From: Nitrospina sp.
Lineage (GTDB): Bacteria; Nitrospinota; Nitrospinia; Nitrospinales; VA-1
Direction: 5' to 3'
NCBI GenBank assembly: GCA_018665625.1
Contig: JABJCF010000504.1
Coordinates: forward strand, 1-7,585
DNA length: 7,585 nt
How positions within the stretch are numbered: the first letter of the stretch is position 1; each line of letters opens with the position of its first letter. Position numbers and translations under genes: made by a program. The notes beneath the pieces were generated by a model, which saw only the letters and a program-made list of their open reading frames with translations, was not told where the DNA came from and ran no database searches. Below are positions 1 to 5,353 of this stretch, one piece after another.

Positions 1-314
1 AAAATTTAGCCGAAAGCCATGGCTATTCCATTGTCAGGGAATTTTGCGGCCACGGGATCGGCAGCAACTTCCACGAAGAACCGCAGATTCTGCATTACGG
101 AAACTTCGGTGAAGGTCTGGAAATAAAAAAAGGCATGGTGTTCACCATCGAACCCATGGTTAATTTAGGCAAGCCCGACTTAAAAATTCTTTCCGATAAA
201 TGGACGGCTGTCACAGAAGACGGGCAGCTCTCGGCACAATTTGAACACACCCTCTGTGTAACTGAAACAGGAGTGGATGTTATGACCCGCCTTGAAGGTC
301 GAACCAAGTTTTGA
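1..314 (+). CDS. map: Methionine aminopeptidase type I, 3' part
   Basis: This is the C-terminal part of type I methionine aminopeptidase, the cytosolic metalloenzyme that removes the initiator Met from nascent proteins. The frame is open from base 3, and the gene starts before the window. Seen in sequence: GHGIGSNFHEEPQ (the two His of the active site), FTIEPMVN (metal-binding Glu) and SAQFEHT (the last metal-binding Glu). These are the canonical C-terminal signatures in the correct order and spacing. The two Asp metal ligands would lie upstream, outside the window. The stop TGA is at 312-314, followed after 40 bases by the glycosyltransferase-like gene on the same strand; I see no terminator between them. 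Family identity is very secure; only the 5' part is missing. Confidence 0.96.
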   Translation, partial: NLAESHGYSIVREFCGHGIGSNFHEEPQILHYGNFGEGLEIKKGMVFTIEPMVNLGKPDLKILSDKWTAVTEDGQLSAQFEHTLCVTETGVDVMTRLEGRTKF

Positions 315-354
315 TTTTTAAGGCACTTTCCTAAAAGCTTTCCAAGCCTGATAT

Positions 355-2535
355 ATGACGCAACCACAACGTGGTCATCTTATTTTCCTGTTTTTTTGCG
401 CTACTGCGGTGCGTCTAATATATTTTTTTCAGTTTCAGGATAACCCCTTTTTCTCGCACGTTCCAAAAAGTTGGGATCAGGAAATCTACTATGAAGGCGG
501 CCTTGCTTTTGCGGGAGGCGACTTCTCCGCGGTTGCCCCCATCCTCGATAACCATTTTTCTCCTGTCTACCAATATTTTCTGGGAATATTATTTCTGCTG
601 TTTGGTAGTAAATTGGAGGTCGTATGGATTTCGCAGTTTTTTTTGGGCGCCTTGTCAACTCTTCTTGTTTATTCGATTGCATGTAAATTCTTTAACCAAT
701 CAGCCGCGTTAATTTCGGCCCTGCTTTTTACATTTTACGCGCCCAACTGGTTGTATGAAGGGTCCCTTTATCGTGCTTCATTGATCGTATTTCTTGAATT
801 GGCCGCATTGCGACTTTTGCTGGCAGTGGGCAATCGCCAGACGGGTTTTCTTCTTTTTTCAAGTGCCTTGGTAATGGGGCTTTTTATGCAAGTGCGATCT
901 AATAATATTCTTATCTTTCCCATAGCTTTGGGTTACTTATGGCTGCGTCTAAGTGATCTCAGAAAAAGTAAATGGCCTTTGCTGACGGGCTATGCTCTGT
1001 TGGTCGTAATGGTTTGTACGCCAGCACTTTTTTGGGTAAAGGAAGTGAGAGGGCAATGGGGACTGTACGATAAAAGTGGACCGGAAAACCTGCTGCTGTC
1101 AAACACTCTTGATCACTCGGTGAGAACCTATGAACATAACGAAACCTATCAAGAGGTTTTAAAAACCATTCCTCTGAAAACAGGACCCATATTAAAATAT
1201 GTTGTTCAGACTTTTTTAGACCATCCGCTGGAATTTTTATTCCTTTACCTTAAGAAGACCTATTACTATTTTAATAATTATGAAATTCCTGTCACGCAGA
1301 ATTTTTATCTGTTTCAGGAGGTTTCTCCCATCCTGGGCTGGGGAATTCCCTTTATGGCTATAGGTGCAATGGGTTTTTTGGGAGGACTTCTTTTGTGGAA
1401 GCGAGAGGGCTGGACCCTTTTGCATACATTTTGTCTGGCAGCATTTTTAATATTTCTTCCCTTCCTGGTTTTATCTCGATATCGCTTATATTCTGTTCCT
1501 TTTCTATGTATGTTCTCCGGTTATTTTCTAGTTGTTTTTAACAAGTGGTTTGCGCAAAAAAACTGGAAGGCAATGGTTTTATCCATGCTATGCATTGCTG
1601 GTTTGGGTTTTCTATTTAAAACAAACCCCTTTCCCGAAGGAAAACTTCGAATTGTCGATCTGGCAAATATGGGATCAATATATTTAAACAATGATAAACC
1701 AGATGATGATTTAATGAGTGTCCGGTTTTATAAAAGAGCCAGTGTCTTATCACAGTCCCTGGATAAGGAATTGCAGGAGACTCAATTCATTAGAAGATTG
1801 TTTCACGATTACTATCATAGCCAGGCAATCAGGTATGCTGAGGGCAACGAAAATACAAAAGCTTTAAATGCCTTGGAAAATTCGTTGGCTTATGAGTATG
1901 GCCTGCCACAAACTCATATTAATTACGCAAAGCAGCTTTTAAAAATGGAGATTCCTGAAGGAGCTTTGAGAGAGGCTTTGGAAGCTTTGCAGCTAAAGCC
2001 AGATTCTGAGGACATTCATTTGCTCCTGGGAACAATTTACAACAAACTTCCCCATTCACCTTATTGGTTGGTTTTTCACTGGGAGAATGCCCTTGAAAAA
2101 ATGGAAAGCTTAAAGCATGAAACACTGAATAAAACCTTAATTCAGATTCGAAATCAATTGGGCATTTCCGAACCTATGAATCCCTTGTTTAGGGCAGAAC
2201 AAAAGGATTCAAGCATGAAAGTTTTAAGCTCCAGTCTTGCTCCCATTATTAAGTTTTCTGCTGATCCCATTGTTCCTGAGAGTTTAGTAAAATTGTCCCC
2301 TGAAAAAATGAACCAATATATGATGATGCTTTACCAACGGCTGGTACTCTTTCCTGAAAAGGGCAAAGCGGACATCCATTATCAGTTGGGAATTCTATAT
2401 TGGAAAAAAGAAAATCGTCTTTCTGCTGCAGTGCATCATCTGGAAAAAGCCTGGGTTTATGGTAGGCAATCTGTGCATTTGTTAGAATTGAATAAACTTC
2501 ATGCTGGAAATCTTAGTTTTGATAACTCCGAGTGA
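355..2535 (+). CDS. GT-C/family 39-like membrane glycosyltransferase with C-terminal TPR region
   Basis: A 726-residue protein. The first ~425 residues are mostly hydrophobic segments (multiple TM helices). A loop after the first TM segment carries SWDQEIYYEGG (D41, Y45), placed like the acidic catalytic motif of GT-C enzymes of the PMT/ArnT type. HFSPVYQYFLGILFLLFG (from residue 67) resembles the conserved segment that follows it. These enzymes transfer sugars from polyprenyl-phosphate donors on the outer face of the inner membrane. After the last TM segment (about 407-423) the protein is soluble, with TPR-like helices at about 483-600 and a clear TPR (LGILYWKKENRLSAAVHHLEKA) near 677-700. 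ATG 355 is preceded directly by an in-frame TGA at 349-351, so the start cannot lie upstream; its RBS is poor. Acceptor and donor are unknown. It may be co-transcribed with map. Confidence 0.72.
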   Translation: MTQPQRGHLIFLFFCATAVRLIYFFQFQDNPFFSHVPKSWDQEIYYEGGLAFAGGDFSAVAPILDNHFSPVYQYFLGILFLLFGSKLEVVWISQFFLGALSTLLVYSIACKFFNQSAALISALLFTFYAPNWLYEGSLYRASLIVFLELAALRLLLAVGNRQTGFLLFSSALVMGLFMQVRSNNILIFPIALGYLWLRLSDLRKSKWPLLTGYALLVVMVCTPALFWVKEVRGQWGLYDKSGPENLLLSNTLDHSVRTYEHNETYQEVLKTIPLKTGPILKYVVQTFLDHPLEFLFLYLKKTYYYFNNYEIPVTQNFYLFQEVSPILGWGIPFMAIGAMGFLGGLLLWKREGWTLLHTFCLAAFLIFLPFLVLSRYRLYSVPFLCMFSGYFLVVFNKWFAQKNWKAMVLSMLCIAGLGFLFKTNPFPEGKLRIVDLANMGSIYLNNDKPDDDLMSVRFYKRASVLSQSLDKELQETQFIRRLFHDYYHSQAIRYAEGNENTKALNALENSLAYEYGLPQTHINYAKQLLKMEIPEGALREALEALQLKPDSEDIHLLLGTIYNKLPHSPYWLVFHWENALEKMESLKHETLNKTLIQIRNQLGISEPMNPLFRAEQKDSSMKVLSSSLAPIIKFSADPIVPESLVKLSPEKMNQYMMMLYQRLVLFPEKGKADIHYQLGILYWKKENRLSAAVHHLEKAWVYGRQSVHLLELNKLHAGNLSFDNSE

Positions 2536-2577
2536 CCAAAAAATATAATATTATTTCTTATATTAAATAAACATAAA

Positions 2578-2592
2578 TGATAGACCTTATCA
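2578..2592. promoter_or_regulatory. Candidate distal Fur box upstream of bfr
   Basis: TGATAGACCTTATCA matches 11 of the 14 defined positions of the 7-1-7 Fur box TGATAATnATTATCA. It is the core of a perfect 8-bp inverted repeat (AAATGATA, 5-base spacer, TATCATTT, 2575-2595). It lies about 43 bases after the glycosyltransferase stop codon and roughly 195 bases upstream of the predicted bfr transcription start. No U-tract follows, so it is not a terminator. It may be a remote operator for bfr. In AT-rich DNA an 11/14 match alone is moderate evidence. Confidence 0.5.
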
Positions 2593-2691
2593 TTTTAAGA
2601 ATTCCAGGTTTTACCACCCCCGGTTATCCTTTAGTTTGAAAGCTTCCCCGTCCGAATATCAGATTGCGAGAAATTAAATTTGGGTATTAAT

Positions 2692-2718
2692 TGATAGAAA
2701 TTCTCATTATTGATATCA
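2692..2718. promoter_or_regulatory. Candidate overlapping Fur boxes upstream of the bfr promoter
   Basis: TGATAGAAATTCTCA (2692-2706) matches 11/14 and TCATTATTGATATCA (2704-2718) matches 10/14 of the 7-1-7 Fur consensus. The second overlaps a perfect palindrome ATTGATATCAAT (2709-2720). The pair ends about 26 bases before the -35 element of the bfr promoter, so bound Fur would not cover the promoter. That position fits an activator role or a looping partner of the box at 2578 better than simple repression. Activation is inferred from position only. Confidence 0.55.
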
Positions 2719-2744
2719 ATCGTAAGTCATTATAAATAAGAGGC

Positions 2745-2772
2745 TTGACAGTTTTTTGTTGTCTGATAGATT
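2745..2772 (+). promoter_or_regulatory. Sigma-70-type promoter of bfr
   Basis: A perfect -35 TTGACA (2745-2750) is followed after 16 bases by TAGATT (2767-2772). TGA directly precedes the hexamer and gives an extended -10 (TGn). Transcription would begin near 2780, leaving a leader of about 45 bases before the bfr start at 2825. The promoter overlaps an in-frame TTG at 2756 that could be misread as the gene start; the promoter and the strong RBS at 2814-2820 argue against that start. Confidence 0.62.
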
Positions 2773-2824
2773 AGCAATTAGAAGGCTGATTTTAACGGTT
2801 GGAAAAATTAATTGGAGGAGAAAT

Positions 2825-3304
2825 ATGAAGGGCGATAAAGCGGTGCTCAGTGCCTTGAACGATGTATTGATGGCAGAATTGACTGCGATCAATATTTATT
2901 ATATCCACTATAAAATGCAGGAAGATTGGGGCTATGAAAAAATTGCCAGTCATTCACGAGAAGAATCCATGGGTGAAATGAAGCACGCAGATCAAATGAT
3001 CGAGAGGATTCTTTTTCTCGATGGTGTTCCTGACATGCAAAAATACGACACCGTGCTGGTTGGCAACAGTGTGGAAGCTCAATTGAAAAACCAATTAAAA
3101 ATCGAGTTGGCTCATGTTGCACGTTTAAGGAAACATATTCGCACCTGCCACGACAAAAGCGATTTTGGAAGCAAAGAAATTCTCGATAAAATTTTGGAAG
3201 AGACAGAAGATAGTGTTGACTGGATTGAAACCCAGTTCAACCGCATCAAGGATATCGGCATCAAGAATTATATGATGGAGAATATGAGTAAAGATAATAA
3301 CTGA
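2825..3304 (+). CDS. bfr: Bacterioferritin subunit with incomplete ferroxidase centre
   Basis: A 159-residue bacterioferritin, the usual family length. Bfr assembles into a 24-subunit haem-containing cytosolic shell that oxidises and stores iron. The start is ATG 2825 (MKGDKAVLSALND, as in other Bfr proteins), with GGAGGAG at 2814-2820. A longer in-frame reading from TTG 2756 would overlap the promoter and is rejected. Visible residues: ferroxidase ligands E18, E51, H54 and E94; haem axial ligand M52 in GEMKHAD; then IERILFLDGVP and DWIET. Position 127, expected Glu, is T and position 130, expected His, is S (EETEDSVDWIE; no gap is needed because D132-W133 align). The Fe-bridging Glu and one Fe ligand are therefore missing. 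From family knowledge, two-subunit Bfr proteins exist in which one subunit has degenerate ferroxidase residues; a partner would then be encoded elsewhere. It is preceded by candidate Fur boxes and followed by a strong terminator. Confidence 0.95.
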   Translation: MKGDKAVLSALNDVLMAELTAINIYYIHYKMQEDWGYEKIASHSREESMGEMKHADQMIERILFLDGVPDMQKYDTVLVGNSVEAQLKNQLKIELAHVARLRKHIRTCHDKSDFGSKEILDKILEETEDSVDWIETQFNRIKDIGIKNYMMENMSKDNN

Positions 3305-3327
3305 AAAAATAAATTTGTCTTATCGGC

Positions 3328-3368
3328 CCCTTTCCACCTGTTGCCTGGGTGGAAAGGGTTTTTATTTT
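3328..3368 (+). terminator. Rho-independent terminator of bfr, meeting the fur 3' end
   Basis: A perfect 11-bp stem CCCTTTCCACC (3328-3338) / GGTGGAAAGGG (3348-3358) with a 9-base loop is followed by TTTTTATTTTT. The fur stop codon on the other strand (3362-3364) lies inside this T-tract, so the two convergent genes share the structure. Read from fur, the same hairpin is followed after about 15 bases by a T-rich run, so it may work in both directions, though more weakly for fur. Confidence 0.9.
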
Positions 3369-3796
3369 TGAGTTTTATTGCATTCCCTGCAAATACCGAA
3401 CAATTCCATCCGATGACTTTTTAATGTAAAGCCGTGACGATCACAAACTTCCAGCTGATATTTTTCAATTAGCGGGTGTTCGAACTCAATGGTTCTTCCG
3501 CAGATTTTACAAATCAAATGATCGTGGTGGCGAACCTGGAAGAGACGTTCATAGGTAGTTTTTTCGTTAAAGGTGTGAATATCAGCGAGGCCAGAGTCCA
3601 CCAGCAATTTCATGGTTCGATACAATGTCGCTATTCCAATCGTGGGATCCTGAGCTTTAATTATAATATGCAAATCTTCAATGTGGATGTGGCCATCCTG
3701 ACCGAGAAAAATTTCTAGGATCAATTTTCTTTGCGGTGTCCACCGCAGGTTCCTCTCTCTCAGAAAATCTTTAAAAATATCGAATTCGTTGACCAT
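3362..3796 (-). CDS. fur: Ferric uptake regulator Fur
   Basis: A 144-residue Fur-family repressor that binds DNA when loaded with Fe(II). The N-terminal winged helix includes WTPQRKLILEIF (19-30) and the recognition-helix region IGIATLYRTMKLLVDSGL (53-70). The dimerisation domain has HHDHLIC (90-96) and IEFEHPLIE, typical of true Fur. Two CxxC pairs, C96/C99 and C136/C139, form the structural zinc site. E83, H90/H91 and H93 fit the regulatory metal site, and H121 and H128 further ligands. ATG at 3796 is preceded by an in-frame stop within a few codons, so the start is fixed. There is no clear Shine-Dalgarno. A 12/14 Fur box lies 10 bases upstream of the start, indicating autoregulation. The gene is convergent with bfr and divergent from the ferredoxin. 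Zur or PerR are less likely, because the neighbours are iron genes and the HHDHLIC signature is Fur-like. Confidence 0.95.
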   Translation of the reverse strand: MVNEFDIFKDFLRERNLRWTPQRKLILEIFLGQDGHIHIEDLHIIIKAQDPTIGIATLYRTMKLLVDSGLADIHTFNEKTTYERLFQVRHHDHLICKICGRTIEFEHPLIEKYQLEVCDRHGFTLKSHRMELFGICRECNKTQK

Positions 3797-3805
3797 ATTT
3801 TTTTA

Positions 3806-3820
3806 TGATAATTGTTTTCA
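3806..3820. promoter_or_regulatory. Fur box in front of fur (autoregulation)
   Basis: TGATAATTGTTTTCA matches 12 of 14 positions of the 7-1-7 Fur consensus, including a perfect left half TGATAAT. It lies 10 bases from the fur start codon, in the predicted 5' leader just downstream of the candidate start site. A bound Fur dimer would block initiation or early elongation, the usual negative feedback. It is separate from the box at 3970 that serves the divergent gene. Confidence 0.72.
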
Positions 3821-3837
3821 AAATCAAATTTGTGGAA

Positions 3838-3867
3838 AATATACATTAAAATTTCAAGAAAAAACAA
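3838..3867 (-). promoter_or_regulatory. Possible promoter of fur
   Basis: On the - strand, TTGTTT (3867-3862) and TATATT (3843-3838) are separated by 18 bases. The -10 is good (5/6 of TATAAT) and the -35 is partial (4/6). Transcription would start near 3831, upstream of the Fur box at 3806-3820. Other AT-rich combinations are possible here, so this is tentative. Confidence 0.35.
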
Positions 3868-3941
3868 GGAAGAAAAGAAATATTATTATAAGTGTCCAAT
3901 TTTAAAAGGGTTTATGGATTTAAAAAATATTAAAAATAGGG

Positions 3942-3970
3942 TTGACAAAAACAGGGAGTGAATCTATATT
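3942..3970 (+). promoter_or_regulatory. Strong sigma-70-type promoter of the ferredoxin gene
   Basis: A perfect -35 TTGACA (3942-3947), a 17-base spacer and TATATT (3965-3970; 5/6) form a near-consensus promoter. The predicted start is near 3977, inside the Fur box that begins at 3970, so the promoter should be shut off by iron-loaded Fur. Confidence 0.75.
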
Positions 3971-3984
3971 GATATTCGTTATCA
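3970..3984. promoter_or_regulatory. Fur box over the ferredoxin transcription start
   Basis: TGATATTCGTTATCA matches 12/14 of the 7-1-7 Fur consensus and lies within a perfect 6-bp inverted repeat TTGATA-N5-TATCAA (3969-3985). It overlaps the end of the -10 element and the predicted start site, the classic repressor position. The RBS of the gene follows directly at 3987-3994. Confidence 0.78.
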
Positions 3985-3999
3985 AAAAGGAGAAAGCTC

Positions 4000-4245
4000 A
4001 TGGCTAGCAAAATAAAAATATGCACAGGAGCAGGGTGCAAAGCCTGGAACTCAGAATATATGGCGAGCAAGTTAAAGCAATTACAAGGTAGTGATGATGT
4101 GTGCCTGGTTCCTTGCATGAAGCAATGTGGAGGCGGTGCTTCCGTGCGATTAAAAAATCGCGGGAAAGTTTTGAAATTGCGCGAGACGGAAGATGTGGCT
4201 TATTTGCTGAATTCAAATTCAGGCGCTTTAGCAGCTGTTTGCTAG
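4000..4245 (+). CDS. Thioredoxin-like [2Fe-2S] ferredoxin, iron-regulated
   Basis: A small 81-residue protein of the thioredoxin-fold [2Fe-2S] ferredoxin type, related to the NuoE/HoxE cluster domain. The cysteine pattern is CTGAGC (C8, C13), then CLVPCMKQC (C35, C39, C43). C8, C13, C39 and C43 match the C-x4-C ... C-x3-C ligands, while C35 and C81 (the last residue) are extra. The usual AP or GP after the last Cys is replaced by GGGAS. There is no signal peptide, so it is cytosolic. ATG 4000 follows AAGGAGAA (3987-3994) at good spacing. It has its own strong promoter with a Fur box over the start site and is divergent from fur. Inference: it supplies electrons when iron is scarce, for example to release iron from Bfr as Bfd does, although it is not a Bfd homologue. 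The exact partner is unknown. Confidence 0.82.
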   Translation: MASKIKICTGAGCKAWNSEYMASKLKQLQGSDDVCLVPCMKQCGGGASVRLKNRGKVLKLRETEDVAYLLNSNSGALAAVC

Positions 4246-4280
4246 TTAAACCACTGAAAAAAATTTGATTATTTTAATTA

Positions 4281-4295
4281 TGATAATAAATATCA
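4281..4295. promoter_or_regulatory. Fur box in front of the DUF2325 gene
   Basis: TGATAATAAATATCA matches 13/14 of the 7-1-7 Fur consensus, tied with 5167 for the best in the window. It lies 28 bases before the DUF2325 start codon and 35 bases after the ferredoxin stop. A GATAAT inside it (4282-4287) could serve as a -10, but I see no convincing -35 at the right distance. The downstream pair may thus have its own Fur-repressed promoter or be read through from the ferredoxin. Confidence 0.75.
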
Positions 4296-4323
4296 ATTTC
4301 AAATAGATGTCTGGGGGAAATAT

Positions 4324-4602
4324 ATGAGCGTTGCCATTATAGGAGGATTGGATAGGTTGAAGAGGTCTTATGAGAAGGAATGCCGTAGCAGGGGCTTTGA
4401 TGCACGGGTGTTCAGTCAGCGCATTCCCAACATGGCTCGACGTATGAATGGCGTCCAGCGCATTCTTATTTTTACAGGAACGGTAGCCCACCCTATGGTT
4501 ACCGAAGCCGTTCGTGTTGGCAGGGAACATAATATTCCCATAGATCGCTGTCACTCCAGTAGCGTTTCTGCCCTGAAACGTTGCCTCAACAGTCTTTCTT
4601 AA
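4324..4602 (+). CDS. DUF2325 domain protein, iron-regulated
   Basis: A 92-residue protein whose whole length fits the DUF2325 family. Visible family-like segments are VAIIGGLDRLKRSYEKEC (3-20), GFDARVFSQRIPN, RILIFTGTVAHPMV (46-59) and IPIDRCHSSSVSALKRCL (71-88). The alternating hydrophobic strands suggest a small Rossmann-like alpha/beta fold. Three cysteines (C20, C76, C87) and the RCHSSS segment stand out as possible functional sites. I know of no established biochemical function for the family. RBS GGGGGA is at 4313-4318 before ATG 4324. The stop TAA (4600-4602) directly abuts the ATG of the receiver gene, pointing to co-transcription and translational coupling. A 13/14 Fur box upstream indicates that it is expressed when iron is low. 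The family call is fairly secure; its role is open. Confidence 0.8.
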   Translation: MSVAIIGGLDRLKRSYEKECRSRGFDARVFSQRIPNMARRMNGVQRILIFTGTVAHPMVTEAVRVGREHNIPIDRCHSSSVSALKRCLNSLS

Positions 4603-5013
4603 ATGAGAAATGAAATGACAATATCTCCCAAAAAAATTCTATTAGTACATGAAGATAAAGAAGAACGCGGCCGGTTAGGGATCATGCTCGCACGTTTTGG
4701 GCATGAAATTCGATTTTCGAATGGTGGCGTAAATTCACAAAGCCTTTTGACTGAAAATGACCTGGTTATTGTTAATGATCGTTTGAAAGGCGAAACGGGT
4801 TTCGATTTCATTCAGCAATTATCAAAAGAACAACGCCAACAAGTAATTTTTATTACTTCAACTTTTTGGTCCGGTAGTTTTGCCAGGTTCCAGAAACTGG
4901 ATGTTTATGAGCAGGTCTCAAAACCTGTAGATCCTCTTAAGCTGGCCGTCATCGTTTGCGATTATTTCGTAAGTAAGGAAAGAGAACCTGCATTGGATAT
5001 TAAGGAAGCTTGA
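4603..5013 (+). CDS. Stand-alone response-regulator receiver domain protein
   Basis: A 136-residue protein consisting of a CheY-like receiver domain with no output domain. Residues 10-18 (KKILLVHED) form strand 1 and a modified acidic pocket: the usual D-D is H16-E17. D59 in VIVNDRLKGETGFDFI is the likely phosphoacceptor. IFITS (82-86) supplies the conserved Thr/Ser, and K107-P108 in QVSKPVDPLKL is the conserved Lys-Pro. The C-terminal tail (from about 124) is short and charged. ATG 4603 starts immediately after the DUF2325 stop; an internal ATG at 4615 is an alternative. Neither has a strong RBS, so coupling to DUF2325 translation is likely. No histidine kinase is in the window, so the input is unknown. 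It is followed by a terminator, making DUF2325 plus receiver a closed two-gene unit. Family is secure; partner and role are inferred only. Confidence 0.85.
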   Translation: MRNEMTISPKKILLVHEDKEERGRLGIMLARFGHEIRFSNGGVNSQSLLTENDLVIVNDRLKGETGFDFIQQLSKEQRQQVIFITSTFWSGSFARFQKLDVYEQVSKPVDPLKLAVIVCDYFVSKEREPALDIKEA

Positions 5014-5051
5014 TTTTATTTTTTCGGTCCTTAATCGGGGCTGAATCAAAG

Positions 5052-5093
5052 AGTCCGTAACCGGGGGTTGCGCCTTGGTTGCGGACTTTTATT
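5052..5093 (+). terminator. Rho-independent terminator after the receiver gene
   Basis: An 11-bp stem AGTCCGTAACC (5052-5062) / GGTTGCGGACT (5077-5087) with one G-T wobble and a 14-base loop is followed by TTTTATT (the last T of the stem continues into the run). It lies 38 bases after the receiver stop codon and ends the DUF2325-receiver unit. Confidence 0.82.
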
Positions 5094-5116
5094 AAGTTGG
5101 AATTTTAAACCAACTT
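5094..5116. repeat. Second hairpin behind the terminator
   Basis: A perfect 7-bp inverted repeat AAGTTGG (5094-5100) / CCAACTT (5110-5116) with a 9-base AT loop. The pairing can be stretched imperfectly using TTTTATT on the left and AATCAAAA on the right. It may be a second-chance terminator or an end-protecting structure. Confidence 0.45.
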
Positions 5117-5166
5117 GAATCAAAAGGAGAAAAACTGGGCTATAGCGAGTTAAACCTAATTTTAAT

Positions 5167-5181
5167 TGAAAATAATTATCA
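5167..5181. promoter_or_regulatory. Distal Fur box in the long gap before the porin
   Basis: TGAAAATAATTATCA matches 13/14 of the 7-1-7 Fur consensus, with a perfect right half ATTATCA, and is flanked by TTG...CAA. It lies about 175 bases upstream of the porin transcription start, in the 416-base gap 5014-5429. No gene starts just after it. It could be a remote porin operator acting with the box at 5354, or control an unseen small RNA. Confidence 0.68.
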
Positions 5182-5198
5182 AAATTAATATTGGACTG

Positions 5199-5261
5199 TG
5201 CATTTCAGGGAAATATTTAAAGTGTTGAATTATAATGTTTAAGTGGATATTTTTAAATGCA
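5199..5261. repeat. Nested AT-rich inverted repeat in the pre-porin gap
   Basis: Three inverted-repeat pairs are nested in order: TGCATTT (5199-5205) with AAATGCA (5255-5261), AAATAT (5211-5216) with ATATTT (5248-5253), and TTAAA (5217-5221) with TTTAA (5238-5242). Together they would fold into one interrupted hairpin of 63 bases. It begins 18 bases after the Fur box at 5167-5181. AT-rich DNA gives such pairings by chance, so the biological meaning is uncertain. Confidence 0.35.
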
Positions 5262-5308
5262 TTCAGAGACTTTTCTTGCTAAACCCTTTGTTTTAATTAA
5301 GTTTACTA

Positions 5309-5337
5309 TTGACAGTCTGCGGGTATTTGTTTATAAA
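5309..5337 (+). promoter_or_regulatory. Strong sigma-70-type promoter of the porin gene
   Basis: A perfect -35 TTGACA (5309-5314), a 17-base spacer and TATAAA (5332-5337; 5/6) form a near-consensus promoter. Transcription would begin near 5344, ten bases before a Fur box, leaving a leader of about 85 bases. Confidence 0.75.
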
Positions 5338-5353
5338 TAGCTAAATATATAAA

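Noticed and set aside
315..354. Terminator between map and the glycosyltransferase
   Set aside because: AGGC/GCCT pairs only four bases across a long gap, and the repeated CTTTCC copies are direct, not inverted; there is no U-tract.
2756..2824. N-terminal extension of Bfr from TTG 2756
   Set aside because: It overlaps the predicted promoter, lacks an RBS, and Bfr proteins normally begin MKGD as they would from ATG 2825, which has GGAGGAG before it.
5121..5186. RBS-like AAAAGGAG followed by a short reading frame
   Set aside because: Only a CTG lies at suitable spacing and the frame is about 17 codons; there is no supporting signal.
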